A stretch of 64,000 bases of DNA from UBA5239 sp031548025 (GTDB lineage: Bacteria > Verrucomicrobiota > Lentisphaeria > Victivallales > Victivallaceae): positions 1 through 64,000 of the forward strand of contig JAVBRM010000046.1 of the NCBI GenBank assembly GCA_031548025.1, given 5' to 3'. Position 1 is the first letter of the stretch. Each line of letters begins with the position of its first letter. The notes under the pieces were generated by a model that was given only the letters and a program-made list of their open reading frames with translations, made no database searches and was not told the DNA's origin. Below, one piece after another: positions 35,856-43,488 of this stretch. The position numbers and the translations under genes are program-made.

Positions 35856-35959
35856 TGCGATGCAGAATTATAACGATTTTTCAGAAAATCCGGGAGGGGT
35901 ATTGCTTTTGAGTTCTGCTCTTATATAATAACTATGAAACTGAATGAGGTACTGTGTAG

Positions 35960-37006
35960 ATGAATGATTTCGAAGGAATTTCGGATACCGCCGGGTTGCG
36001 GAAGCGTCTTCGTTCGCTGCTTTTGAGCGGGGCTTTGCCGCCTGGCAGTAAGTTGCCCGGCGCCCGCACGCTGGCACGGGATTGCGGCATTCATTACCAG
36101 ACTGTCAACCGGATTTACCGGGAATTGACAGAACAGGGGCTGGCCGAGTCCTGCCGGGGCAAAGGGACCCTGGTCCGGCGTCCGAACTACTCCGGCATCC
36201 GGCTTGGATTTTTCGCCAATGTCGAAAAAGTAACAGAGCGTTCCCATATGTTTTACCGTAACGAAGCCCTCGACGCTGCCTCGGAACAGGCCATCGGTCA
36301 TGGCGCCGCCCTGGAAAAAATCGAAATCGACTATTCGCCTGCTATCTCTCAGGCACCTGCTATTAAGAAAGCGCTCAAGGAATACGATGGGTTGATTGTC
36401 TGCGAGGAAAATCTTCCGGGGGGCTGGCCACTTTTTCAGGCTGCCATTCCGGTTATCCTCTATATGGGCTCAACCGAAGCTCCGCTGGCGCAAATTAGTT
36501 GCAACAGCCGGGAAACCCTTTACCGGGTTACTTCCGAATTGATTGCCAAGGGGAAAAAACGCATTGCCCTGTTAAGTATAGAATTGGAAAAAATCTCTCC
36601 GCAGCGTAAGTTGGCCGGGTATGTTCAGGCCATGCGTGATGCCGGGTTGCCGATCGGGCCGGATTTTCTCTGGGAATTCCCTTCCAATCGTTTTTTTGAT
36701 GTGGCGCGGGATATCAGCAAGCGCCTGAAAACCAATAAGTTGTTCGACGCCTATATTTGTACCGGCACCAATCAGGGGGTTCTGTTGCTCGAACATCTGC
36801 GCCGGAACGGCGTTGCCGTCCCTGAGGAAACCTCGATCATCGCTTACGACGAGTTTGATAACAGCGAAGATATGAGCCGGGTTATCCTCCCCCGCCGCGA
36901 GGCCGCGCAGGTTTGCGTGGACCGTCTGCTGGAGTATCTCGGCGGCCCGATGCCGCCGTTTCGTGAATATCTGCCCGCGGTTTTGCACTGCGGCAGCACC
37001 GGATAA
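35960..37006 (+). CDS. GntR/LacI hybrid transcriptional regulator
   Basis: 348 residues. The GntR winged helix occupies about residues 8-75 (LPGARTLARDCGIHYQTVNR as recognition region, ending GKGTLVRR), followed by a LacI-type sensor domain (IRLGFFANVEK; GKKRIALLSIELEKISPQRK; the C-terminal EETSIIAYDEFDNSE). It leads, with 18 bases between stop and start, into a pseudopilin gene and then a DUF4838 protein, so it probably controls that cassette. Confidence 0.88.
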   Translation: MNDFEGISDTAGLRKRLRSLLLSGALPPGSKLPGARTLARDCGIHYQTVNRIYRELTEQGLAESCRGKGTLVRRPNYSGIRLGFFANVEKVTERSHMFYRNEALDAASEQAIGHGAALEKIEIDYSPAISQAPAIKKALKEYDGLIVCEENLPGGWPLFQAAIPVILYMGSTEAPLAQISCNSRETLYRVTSELIAKGKKRIALLSIELEKISPQRKLAGYVQAMRDAGLPIGPDFLWEFPSNRFFDVARDISKRLKTNKLFDAYICTGTNQGVLLLEHLRRNGVAVPEETSIIAYDEFDNSEDMSRVILPRREAAQVCVDRLLEYLGGPMPPFREYLPAVLHCGSTG

Positions 37007-37024
37007 TCTTAAAAAGGAGCACAA

Positions 37025-37693
37025 ATGCTGATGAAAAAACATTTAGAGAAGAAATTTACCCTCATTGAACTCCTCGTAGTGATCGCGATCATCGCTATTC
37101 TGGCGGCCATGCTGCTGCCGGCCCTGAACAAAGCCCGCGAAAAAGCCCGGACCATCGGCTGTGTCAACAACCGCAAGCAGATCGGCACCATCATGACGAT
37201 GTACCTTGAGCAGCACGACGAATATCTGCCTCTGGGGCGCTGGGGCGGCGCGACTGCCACCGAGCGCTGGTACCGGTCGATTTATGATGCGAAATTATTC
37301 AAGTCGGCCCGCATCGATCAATACCTCGGTTGTACCGGAGCCATCAATCCTGCGGCGGCCACACCGACGGCAGGCGGCAGTATTTGCTATAACTGGCGCT
37401 TGGGGGAAGCAGGGGTGAACAATTCGAAAGCCATCAAAGCCAAGCAACCCAGCCGGAAATATGTGATCGGCGATTCTTATTCCGGATATGTCATGCACCA
37501 GGGCGATAGTTGGAGAATATCCAAGGCATACAACCCGACCCAAACTTCGGTAAACGGATTCTATCCGTGGCATAGTGAAAACAAATCAGGCACCATGCTG
37601 TATCTGGATGGCCATGCCGACCAATTGTTCCCGGTTAATCGTGATATTCCGATCAAAGCCGGCTGGTGGTATATCGAGAATAATAGTTATTAA
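37025..37693 (+). CDS. Pseudopilin-like secreted protein with H-x9-DG motif (DUF1559-like)
   Basis: 222 residues. The short basic leader MLMKKHLEKK is followed by FTLIELLVVIAIIAILAAML, a prepilin peptidase site and N-terminal methylation helix. The C-terminal part has WHSENKSGTMLYLDGHADQL, the H-x9-DG motif seen in the large pseudopilin families of Planctomycetes and Lentisphaerota. A strong AAAGGAG site precedes it. No pilus or secretion machinery is encoded nearby. The cassette context with a regulator and a glycan-active protein suggests a surface role in polysaccharide use, which is inference. Confidence 0.85.
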   Translation: MLMKKHLEKKFTLIELLVVIAIIAILAAMLLPALNKAREKARTIGCVNNRKQIGTIMTMYLEQHDEYLPLGRWGGATATERWYRSIYDAKLFKSARIDQYLGCTGAINPAAATPTAGGSICYNWRLGEAGVNNSKAIKAKQPSRKYVIGDSYSGYVMHQGDSWRISKAYNPTQTSVNGFYPWHSENKSGTMLYLDGHADQLFPVNRDIPIKAGWWYIENNSY

Positions 37694-37706
37694 AGGAGGA
37701 AAGACC

Positions 37707-40031
37707 ATGAAAATATCGTTTATTGCGTTCGTACTGGCAGGGATGCTTTCTCTGTCGGCGTTGGAGTGGCCGCTGGCCGAAGTCACCGTCGAGGCCGCCA
37801 AGCCTAATGACACGATTCAGAAACTCGCCCGCGAGGAGATGGTAAAGCATCTCCGGTTGATTGCCGGTGAACGGAAACCCGGCAAGCAATTCAAGTTCAT
37901 CATCGGCCGCCCCGCGCCGGGGCAGGAGGGGAGGTTGGAAAGAACCGAAACCCGCTATGCGGTTCGCGGCAATACCGTCTATTTCTGGGGCGATGACCAT
38001 TTCGTCGAGTCGATCGTCGGCAACAATACCCGCTGCGGCACGCTCTTCGCGGTTTACGCGTTCCTGGAAAATGAATTGGGGGTCCGCTGGATCCGCCCCA
38101 CCGACCGGGGTATTGTTTATGACAACCGCAGTACCCTGAGTTTGCCGGAAAACAAGGATTACCAGTGGGTTATGCCGCTGGAAATGACCGGTGTGCGTGT
38201 CTATTGGTGGCGTAACCGCCTGATTCAGCCGCACAACGCGGCCACGCCGGAGAAACTCCGCATGACAGAGGTGGAAGTCGACGCCCGCCAGGCGGAAGAC
38301 CACCTGTGGTTCCGCCGGATGCGCCATGGCAAGCGGGTTGCGTTTCCTTACGGTCACGCCTTTGTCGGCTGGTGGAATAAATACGGCAAGGATCATCCGG
38401 AATATTTCGGGCTGGACGTCAACGGCAAGCGCGGTTTGTCTGAAAGGCTTCGCGGCCGCGAAAAACTTTGCCTGACCAACCCGGAAGTCATCGATGTGAT
38501 CATTCGCGAATGGGAGGAAAATGGCAAACCCGAATACCTCAATATCTGCCCGAACGACGGTACCCCCGGTTTCTGCCGCTGCGACAACTGCATGGCGCTG
38601 GACACCCGGCTGCCCGGCGAGGATTTCCTGGCCCACCTGACCGACCGTTACGTCTGGTTCTGGAACAAAGTCGCCGCCCGCGCCGTCAAATTGCGCCCGG
38701 ACGTCAAGCTGGCTACCTATGTCTATTCATATTACCGCCATCCGCCGCGGCGGGAAAAAATCGAATATCCCGACAATATGTTGCTGGGCATGGTGCCGGC
38801 GATGTTTGAGGACAACAACGCTTTCTTTTCGGCTTGGGAAAAGGTCGGCGCCAAAAACGTCTTCCTGCGCCCCAATGACCTCACCGCCGGAATGCCGCTC
38901 AACCGTGGTTTGGAAAAACGCATTTACGATAAATTCAAGGCCAGTACCCGGTTCAAAATCTTCGGTACCGACTACGATGGTACTTGCGGTAATCGCAATA
39001 TCGATATGGAATATTACATCGCCGCCCGCATGATGCACGACCAGAATAAAACGTTCGAGGAACTGGAAAACGAATACTGTTCGGCCTACGGTGCTGCCGC
39101 TGATGACGTCCGCGAATACTACCGTTTCTGGCGAAAGGTAGGCGAAGTGTCACTGGACAAAGTCGACGCGTACCTCAAAAAGGAAAATCAGCGCCTTAAT
39201 GACTCCGGGCAAATCGCCATGGTCTTGAAGCGAAACATCGGCTATTTTATTGGCGAGGAGGAATTCGCCAAAGGCGCCGCCATCCTCCAGGGGGGAGCGA
39301 AAAAACAGCTCTCGCCCCGGGCCAAAAGTCTTCTGGACGAACTGATCGTCATCGACCAACATTCCTGTCTGACCTGGCGTTTCGTCAACGCGATCAATCT
39401 GAAAAAAGAAAACAAGCCCAATCAGTTGGAAACCATCTCCCGCGAGCTGGTCTCCTACCGTGAACAGAACCGCGACCTGATCGGCTGGAACTGGCCGTCG
39501 CTGTTTACTCACGGTCGTAGCGAAGGCAATCTCTGGCCTCTGGTCGACTGGTACCGCCAGGAAGTCCTGAAAACCGAACCGGCACCGACCAAGGTTGACC
39601 CCAATCTGGTATTCAGCCATAATTTCGACAACAATCAGTTGAACGGTTGGAAAAAACGCCCTGCTTTCAAACAGATCGCACCCCGTGCCGAAGGCGGCTA
39701 CTGTCTGGAATTCATCGCCAAGGAAAACAATGAGATCGGCGCCAGCCTGAGCACCAAGGTGACCCCGGGCCGCTATAAACTCTCTGCCGAGATTCGCCTC
39801 CAGGATAAAGCCGAATTCATGCGTTTCCGGATTGTCGGCGGCAAACAAACCCTGTTGAATCTGGTCGAAAAACGCAAGGACGACCAATGGCAAACGGTCG
39901 CGCGTGAATTCAACGTTCCGGCGGGGGTGGACAATCTCACCATTTACGCGATTACCGGCCCCGGTGGCCCCGCTTACCTGGATAATATCCAGTTGATCCG
40001 GATCGACGAAGGCGCCGCCGACGCCCTTTAG
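37707..40031 (+). CDS. DUF4838 secreted protein, glucuronidase-like, with C-terminal carbohydrate-binding-like domain
   Basis: 774 residues. A signal peptide (MKISFIAFVLAGMLSLSA) is followed by an alpha-glucuronidase N-terminal-like domain (about 20-130: AREEMVKHL, LFAVYAFLENELGVRWI), the DUF4838 barrel (about 200-520, with NICPNDGTPGFCRCDNCMAL and the YVYSYYRHPP strand) and a C-terminal jelly-roll-like domain (about 630-770, from FSHNFDNNQLNGW). The start at 37707 has AAAGGAGGAAAG upstream; the longer frame is overlapping pilin sequence. Probably acts on an acidic or host glycan outside the cell; the substrate is unknown. Confidence 0.85.
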   Translation: MKISFIAFVLAGMLSLSALEWPLAEVTVEAAKPNDTIQKLAREEMVKHLRLIAGERKPGKQFKFIIGRPAPGQEGRLERTETRYAVRGNTVYFWGDDHFVESIVGNNTRCGTLFAVYAFLENELGVRWIRPTDRGIVYDNRSTLSLPENKDYQWVMPLEMTGVRVYWWRNRLIQPHNAATPEKLRMTEVEVDARQAEDHLWFRRMRHGKRVAFPYGHAFVGWWNKYGKDHPEYFGLDVNGKRGLSERLRGREKLCLTNPEVIDVIIREWEENGKPEYLNICPNDGTPGFCRCDNCMALDTRLPGEDFLAHLTDRYVWFWNKVAARAVKLRPDVKLATYVYSYYRHPPRREKIEYPDNMLLGMVPAMFEDNNAFFSAWEKVGAKNVFLRPNDLTAGMPLNRGLEKRIYDKFKASTRFKIFGTDYDGTCGNRNIDMEYYIAARMMHDQNKTFEELENEYCSAYGAAADDVREYYRFWRKVGEVSLDKVDAYLKKENQRLNDSGQIAMVLKRNIGYFIGEEEFAKGAAILQGGAKKQLSPRAKSLLDELIVIDQHSCLTWRFVNAINLKKENKPNQLETISRELVSYREQNRDLIGWNWPSLFTHGRSEGNLWPLVDWYRQEVLKTEPAPTKVDPNLVFSHNFDNNQLNGWKKRPAFKQIAPRAEGGYCLEFIAKENNEIGASLSTKVTPGRYKLSAEIRLQDKAEFMRFRIVGGKQTLLNLVEKRKDDQWQTVAREFNVPAGVDNLTIYAITGPGGPAYLDNIQLIRIDEGAADAL

Positions 40032-40061
40032 AAATACAGGTTGTGATTAAATGATCTGTAG

Positions 40062-40081
40062 TATCTGTTTTGATACAGATA
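40062..40081. promoter_or_regulatory. Inverted repeat TATCTGT-N6-ACAGATA after DUF4838 gene
   Basis: Perfect 7-base arms, 31 bases after the stop at 40031 and upstream of the promoter of the next regulator. The right arm contains TGATACAG, which occurs again at 40166-40173 between the -10 box and the start of that regulator, so both may be operator half-sites. It could also work as a weak terminator. Confidence 0.4.
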
Positions 40082-40126
40082 AGGGATATTTGTATTAATA
40101 TTTTTGGGGAAATGCATTTCTGGCTG

Positions 40127-40155
40127 TTGATTTTTCGATGATTATTCGTTATAAT
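40127..40155 (+). promoter_or_regulatory. Sigma70-like promoter of GntR regulator
   Basis: TTGATT (40127-40132) and TATAAT (40150-40155) with a 17-base spacer, 42 bases before the ATG at 40197. An ATAC-A-GTAT palindrome (about 40168-40176) lies just downstream and is suited to autorepression. Confidence 0.65.
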
Positions 40156-40196
40156 ATTATCAAAGTGATACAGTATAACGGAGATGCGAAACAATT

Positions 40197-41264
40197 ATGC
40201 CAGTAGTGGAACAGAACAGCAAATGCTATAAACTTGCCCGGCAATACCATGATGAATTATTGCAGAGGCGGCTGAAGGCCGGGACCCCGGTGGAATCGGT
40301 TCGCGAGCTTGCCGCCAAGTACAATATCTCCACGGTCACCGCCGATAAAATCCTCAAAATCCTGGCTGAAGAAAATATTCTGCTGCGGGTCAGGCAGCGC
40401 GGCACGTTTATCAAACACGATCCGCCGGTACTGCCTCGAATCGGCTTCGCCTGTACGTTGAAGAATCCGGAAACCGCCGACCCGTTCCGGATTCATTCCA
40501 TCGACGCGCTGCAGCGGCTGACTGAAAAGAATTGCGAGCATGTCATCATCAACTATCAGGAATTACTGGATGGCTCTATCGAAAAAAAACTGGAACTGCT
40601 GAACGGTCTGTTGCTGTCCAGCGATTTCGTTGATGAACACACATTGCCGGTCCTGCGGAATTTTAAGGGAAAAATCGTGATGGTCGAGAATACTTGCATT
40701 AACGAAACCCTGCCCTGTTCCCAAGTGCTGCCGGATTTTACGGACGCACTGGAAATGTTTCGGAAGCAATTCGGGCTCGAGCATTACGGGAAGTTCCTGA
40801 TCCTCGGCAGCGAGGTGCGGAATACCGTCGCCGTCGAACGTGAAGTCGTGAAATTTCTTCGAAATCATGGAGTCGACGAACGGCAGATTGAATTGCGGAA
40901 AATCTCCTACAGCCGGACCCGCAGCGCCGAAATGGCGGCATATTCCTGGTTTATGAAAAATCAGGAATTACCTTCGAAAGGCTTGTATATCTCGCTGAAC
41001 GGATTTTTTTCGCTGGGAATGCGGGAGGCCTTTCACACGCTGGAACTGCCACTTCCCGACCTGTTGAGTTTCGACAATGTCGAATCCATTATCCACTCGG
41101 ATGATAAATCCTGTTTTTTTACCGACATCAACCTGAATGCCGCCCGGATTTATCCGGAAGCGGTGGACCTGCTGATCAAAATAATCCAGGAAAACGACGA
41201 CCGGCGGCATATCATCAAAGTCCCGGCCATATTCATCAAATGCCAAAGTATCAAAAATCATTGA
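40197..41264 (+). CDS. GntR-type transcriptional regulator with sugar-sensor domain
   Basis: 355 residues. The N-terminal GntR winged helix (about 10-72: VESVRELAAKYNISTVTADK, ending RQRGTFIKHD) is joined to a LacI-like ligand domain that is more diverged than in its neighbours (PRIGFACTLKN; DLLSFDNVESI near the end). It is followed 11 bases later by a five-bladed propeller glycosidase gene, so the pair forms a small regulated cassette. Confidence 0.85.
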   Translation: MPVVEQNSKCYKLARQYHDELLQRRLKAGTPVESVRELAAKYNISTVTADKILKILAEENILLRVRQRGTFIKHDPPVLPRIGFACTLKNPETADPFRIHSIDALQRLTEKNCEHVIINYQELLDGSIEKKLELLNGLLLSSDFVDEHTLPVLRNFKGKIVMVENTCINETLPCSQVLPDFTDALEMFRKQFGLEHYGKFLILGSEVRNTVAVEREVVKFLRNHGVDERQIELRKISYSRTRSAEMAAYSWFMKNQELPSKGLYISLNGFFSLGMREAFHTLELPLPDLLSFDNVESIIHSDDKSCFFTDINLNAARIYPEAVDLLIKIIQENDDRRHIIKVPAIFIKCQSIKNH

Positions 41265-41275
41265 AAGGAAAAAAC

Positions 41276-42175
41276 ATGATGTTGTTTGCCGACACTACCC
41301 GCAATAAAAATTACGCCAAGGACCCCGCTGTGGTTTATTTTAGCGGACAATACATTATGTATTACTCCGTGCCGCCCTTTGGCGATGGGCGTTCGCATGA
41401 CGGCTGGGGGATCGCTTATGCCGTTAGTCCTGATTTGTTGAACTGGCAACGGAAAGGGGAAATCCTCCGGTTGAGTGCCTTGGAAAAAAATGGATTTTGC
41501 GCGCCCGGCGCGCTGGTGATCCGGGATCAGGTGCACCTGTTCTACCAAACCTACGGCAACGGTGCCAACGACGCGATCTGCCACGCGGTCAGTGATGACG
41601 GCTTCAACTTTACCGCAAATCCAACCAATCCGATCTTTTCCGCCGAAGGCGACTGGTCATCCGGTAGGGCCATCGATGCCGATGTCATCATTTTCAACGA
41701 TCGATTATTCCTGTACGCCGCCACCCGCGACCCAAAGCAGGAGATTCAGATGCTGACCGGGGCTTATGCGCCTCTGGCAAGCGATTTCTCCCGTGACAAC
41801 TGGACTCAGTTCCCCGGCGAATCGATCTTGAAACCTGAGTTGGACTGGGAACAGAAATGCATTGAGGCCCCGGCTACTTGTCTTCATAACGGCAAAATTT
41901 TCCTGTTTTATGCCGGAGCTTACAATAATTGTCCGCAGCAGATCGGCTGTGCGGTCAGTAATGACGGAATACATTTCCGGCGGATTTCGGACCAACCGTT
42001 ACTTCCCAACGGCAAGCCAGGCGAATGGAATCACAGCGAATCCGGGCATCCGTTTGTTTTTACCGACCACAACGGTCGGCAGTATCTGTTTTTTCAGGGC
42101 AACAACGACAACGGCAAGACCTGGTACCTCTCGCAAAAAGAAATCCACTGGCATGCGGACACTCCATGTTTTTAA
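41276..42175 (+). CDS. Five-bladed beta-propeller glycoside hydrolase (GH43/GH117/GH32-like)
   Basis: 299 residues without a signal peptide, so probably cytoplasmic. Repeated blade motifs are visible: AKDPAVVYFSGQYIMYYS, GFCAPGALVIRDQVHLFYQT, AIDADVIIFNDRLFLYAAT, CIEAPATCLHNGKIFLFYAG and SGHPFVFTDHNGRQYLFFQG. An Asp in the first blade and Glu in EAPAT are plausible catalytic or binding residues of clan GH-F/J enzymes. The exact family cannot be fixed by eye. The start at 41276 follows GAAAGGA; the longer frame only overlaps the regulator. Confidence 0.8.
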   Translation: MMLFADTTRNKNYAKDPAVVYFSGQYIMYYSVPPFGDGRSHDGWGIAYAVSPDLLNWQRKGEILRLSALEKNGFCAPGALVIRDQVHLFYQTYGNGANDAICHAVSDDGFNFTANPTNPIFSAEGDWSSGRAIDADVIIFNDRLFLYAATRDPKQEIQMLTGAYAPLASDFSRDNWTQFPGESILKPELDWEQKCIEAPATCLHNGKIFLFYAGAYNNCPQQIGCAVSNDGIHFRRISDQPLLPNGKPGEWNHSESGHPFVFTDHNGRQYLFFQGNNDNGKTWYLSQKEIHWHADTPCF

Positions 42176-42199
42176 GGTAATCCCTCTAAAACAAAAAAA

Positions 42200-42221
42200 G
42201 GCGCTCTGTGAAAAGAGCGCC
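42200..42221 (-). terminator. Strong terminator of the PEP-CTERM-like gene
   Basis: GGCGCTCT and AGAGCGCC form a perfect 8-pair stem with a 6-base loop. Read on the minus strand it is followed by TTTTTTTG, a typical U-tract, 24 bases after the stop at 42245. It can also terminate the convergent glycosidase transcript. Confidence 0.85.
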
Positions 42222-42244
42222 TTATCTGCCAAAGCAAGTCTGAA

Positions 42245-42988
42245 TTACATCTTGCTTCTTTTGGCTTTCAATTTTTTAGCACGTGCGCTCAAGCCCACGA
42301 AACCTAATGCGAGAGCCGCCACTACGCCCGGCAGAGGCTGACCCGAGGGGGCTGCAGACGCATCATTTTTAGGAATAAGCTGTATCCCGAGGATGAGGTC
42401 GTTAAAGTCATTATCCCAGATACCGGGGCTATCATCAAAACCGACAAGCAGAGTTGTCACCATATCGGTAACCAGAACCTGCTGACCGTTTCTGTTCGTG
42501 TAATACTGAGTTTCAAGCTCCGTAGTGGTCCAGGTGAACGAGGGAGTGTTATAATTGAATATATCGTAGCTCTCCTGGAACACATGCGAGAACGCAATCA
42601 AGCTCAAAGCTTCGCCGGCATCATAGGTTATGTAGGACTCCATACCCGTGTAATACGAAACACCGCTATGGACCTGATTCATGCTGCCCTCAACGCCGTA
42701 TGCGTTATATCTATTGAGGTTCGTGTTGCCGGACATGCCGAAATTCGAACCGAGCAACATAACCTTTACATCATAAGCACTGGCATCAAAATTCACGCCG
42801 AACACGTTGCTGAAATTGATTTTAGAAGTGCTCCAGGTTTCGGGTATGGCGTGTGTGAGCCAGCTGAGCTGCGATGACATCAAATACTCATTCGCCGCAA
42901 TCATAGGCTTGTCGTAGGTGACCATCGTGGCGGCGTTTGATATACCGCAGAAAGCCGCAATCGCGGCAAGGAATGCCAATTTTTTCAT
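42245..42988 (-). CDS. Secreted PEP-CTERM-like protein with DUF4114-like segment
   Basis: About 247 residues. A signal peptide (MKKLAFLAAIAAFCGISNA) precedes a beta-rich mature part. DDSPGIWDNDFNDLILGIQL resembles the calcium-binding-like end of DUF4114 domains. The C-terminus has a three-part sorting signal: QPLPG, the hydrophobic VVAALALGFVGLSA, and the basic RAKKLKAKRSKM. This is the layout of PEP-CTERM exosortase substrates, with PLPG instead of PEP. No exosortase is in the window. It has a strong promoter, a long leader and a strong terminator of its own. Confidence 0.75.
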   Translation of the reverse strand: MKKLAFLAAIAAFCGISNAATMVTYDKPMIAANEYLMSSQLSWLTHAIPETWSTSKINFSNVFGVNFDASAYDVKVMLLGSNFGMSGNTNLNRYNAYGVEGSMNQVHSGVSYYTGMESYITYDAGEALSLIAFSHVFQESYDIFNYNTPSFTWTTTELETQYYTNRNGQQVLVTDMVTTLLVGFDDSPGIWDNDFNDLILGIQLIPKNDASAAPSGQPLPGVVAALALGFVGLSARAKKLKAKRSKM

Positions 42989-43034
42989 CATATGTTTTTA
43001 TTCCAACTTTTTGCTTTGATTGGTGTTGTAAATT

Positions 43035-43136
43035 TTTTTCTGGTTCTGATTCCCGCCCATTTCAAGTGAATCCAGAGAACACCATCGCCTATGCGCGACC
43101 CCAGCCATATGCCGGGCAGCGGATAGGAAAAATAAG
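43035..43136 (-). ncRNA. Candidate structured leader RNA of PEP-CTERM-like gene
   Basis: A GC-richer island in an AT-rich 497-base intergenic region. On the minus strand CCCGGC and GCTGGG form one hairpin (within 43100-43117), GCGC/TCGC-type pairing forms a small second one, and GGTgtTCT...AGAACC enclosing GATTC...GAATC forms a long third one (about 43041-43083). It lies within the transcript predicted from the promoter at 43226-43253, about 50 bases before the gene. I cannot assign it to a known riboswitch; orientation on the plus strand is not excluded. Confidence 0.45.
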
Positions 43137-43225
43137 CGGCAAATTCCTACGGAGTATAATTATGTCGTTTTTAGCATCCTATTTTGTTAGTTGTTTTTAG
43201 TTAATCCGAAAAGTTATTGCCTATT

Positions 43226-43253
43226 ATTATACTACTTATTGAAGCAATGTCAA
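43226..43253 (-). promoter_or_regulatory. Consensus sigma70 promoter for PEP-CTERM-like gene
   Basis: Minus-strand TTGACA (43253-43248), 16-base spacer, TATAAT (43231-43226): both boxes are perfect. Transcription would start near 43219, giving a leader of about 230 bases. Confidence 0.8.
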
Positions 43254-43488
43254 GTATGGAAATTGCGAAAAGTATAAATTTGTGACACATGATCTGCCGA
43301 ATGCCATTTGAGGCAGAAAGTTAAGTTTTTGCATCAAAAAGTATATGGTTTTTGGCCGGTGAGCAGGAGACAGGGGGTAAAAGTAGTAATGCCGACTTCA
43401 AATTGCAAATTTTTCGGGGCTTTCCGGGAGTCCAATTTGCAAAAATCCGGGTTCAAGATATTTTATTAATAAATGAGAGGATATCGAT

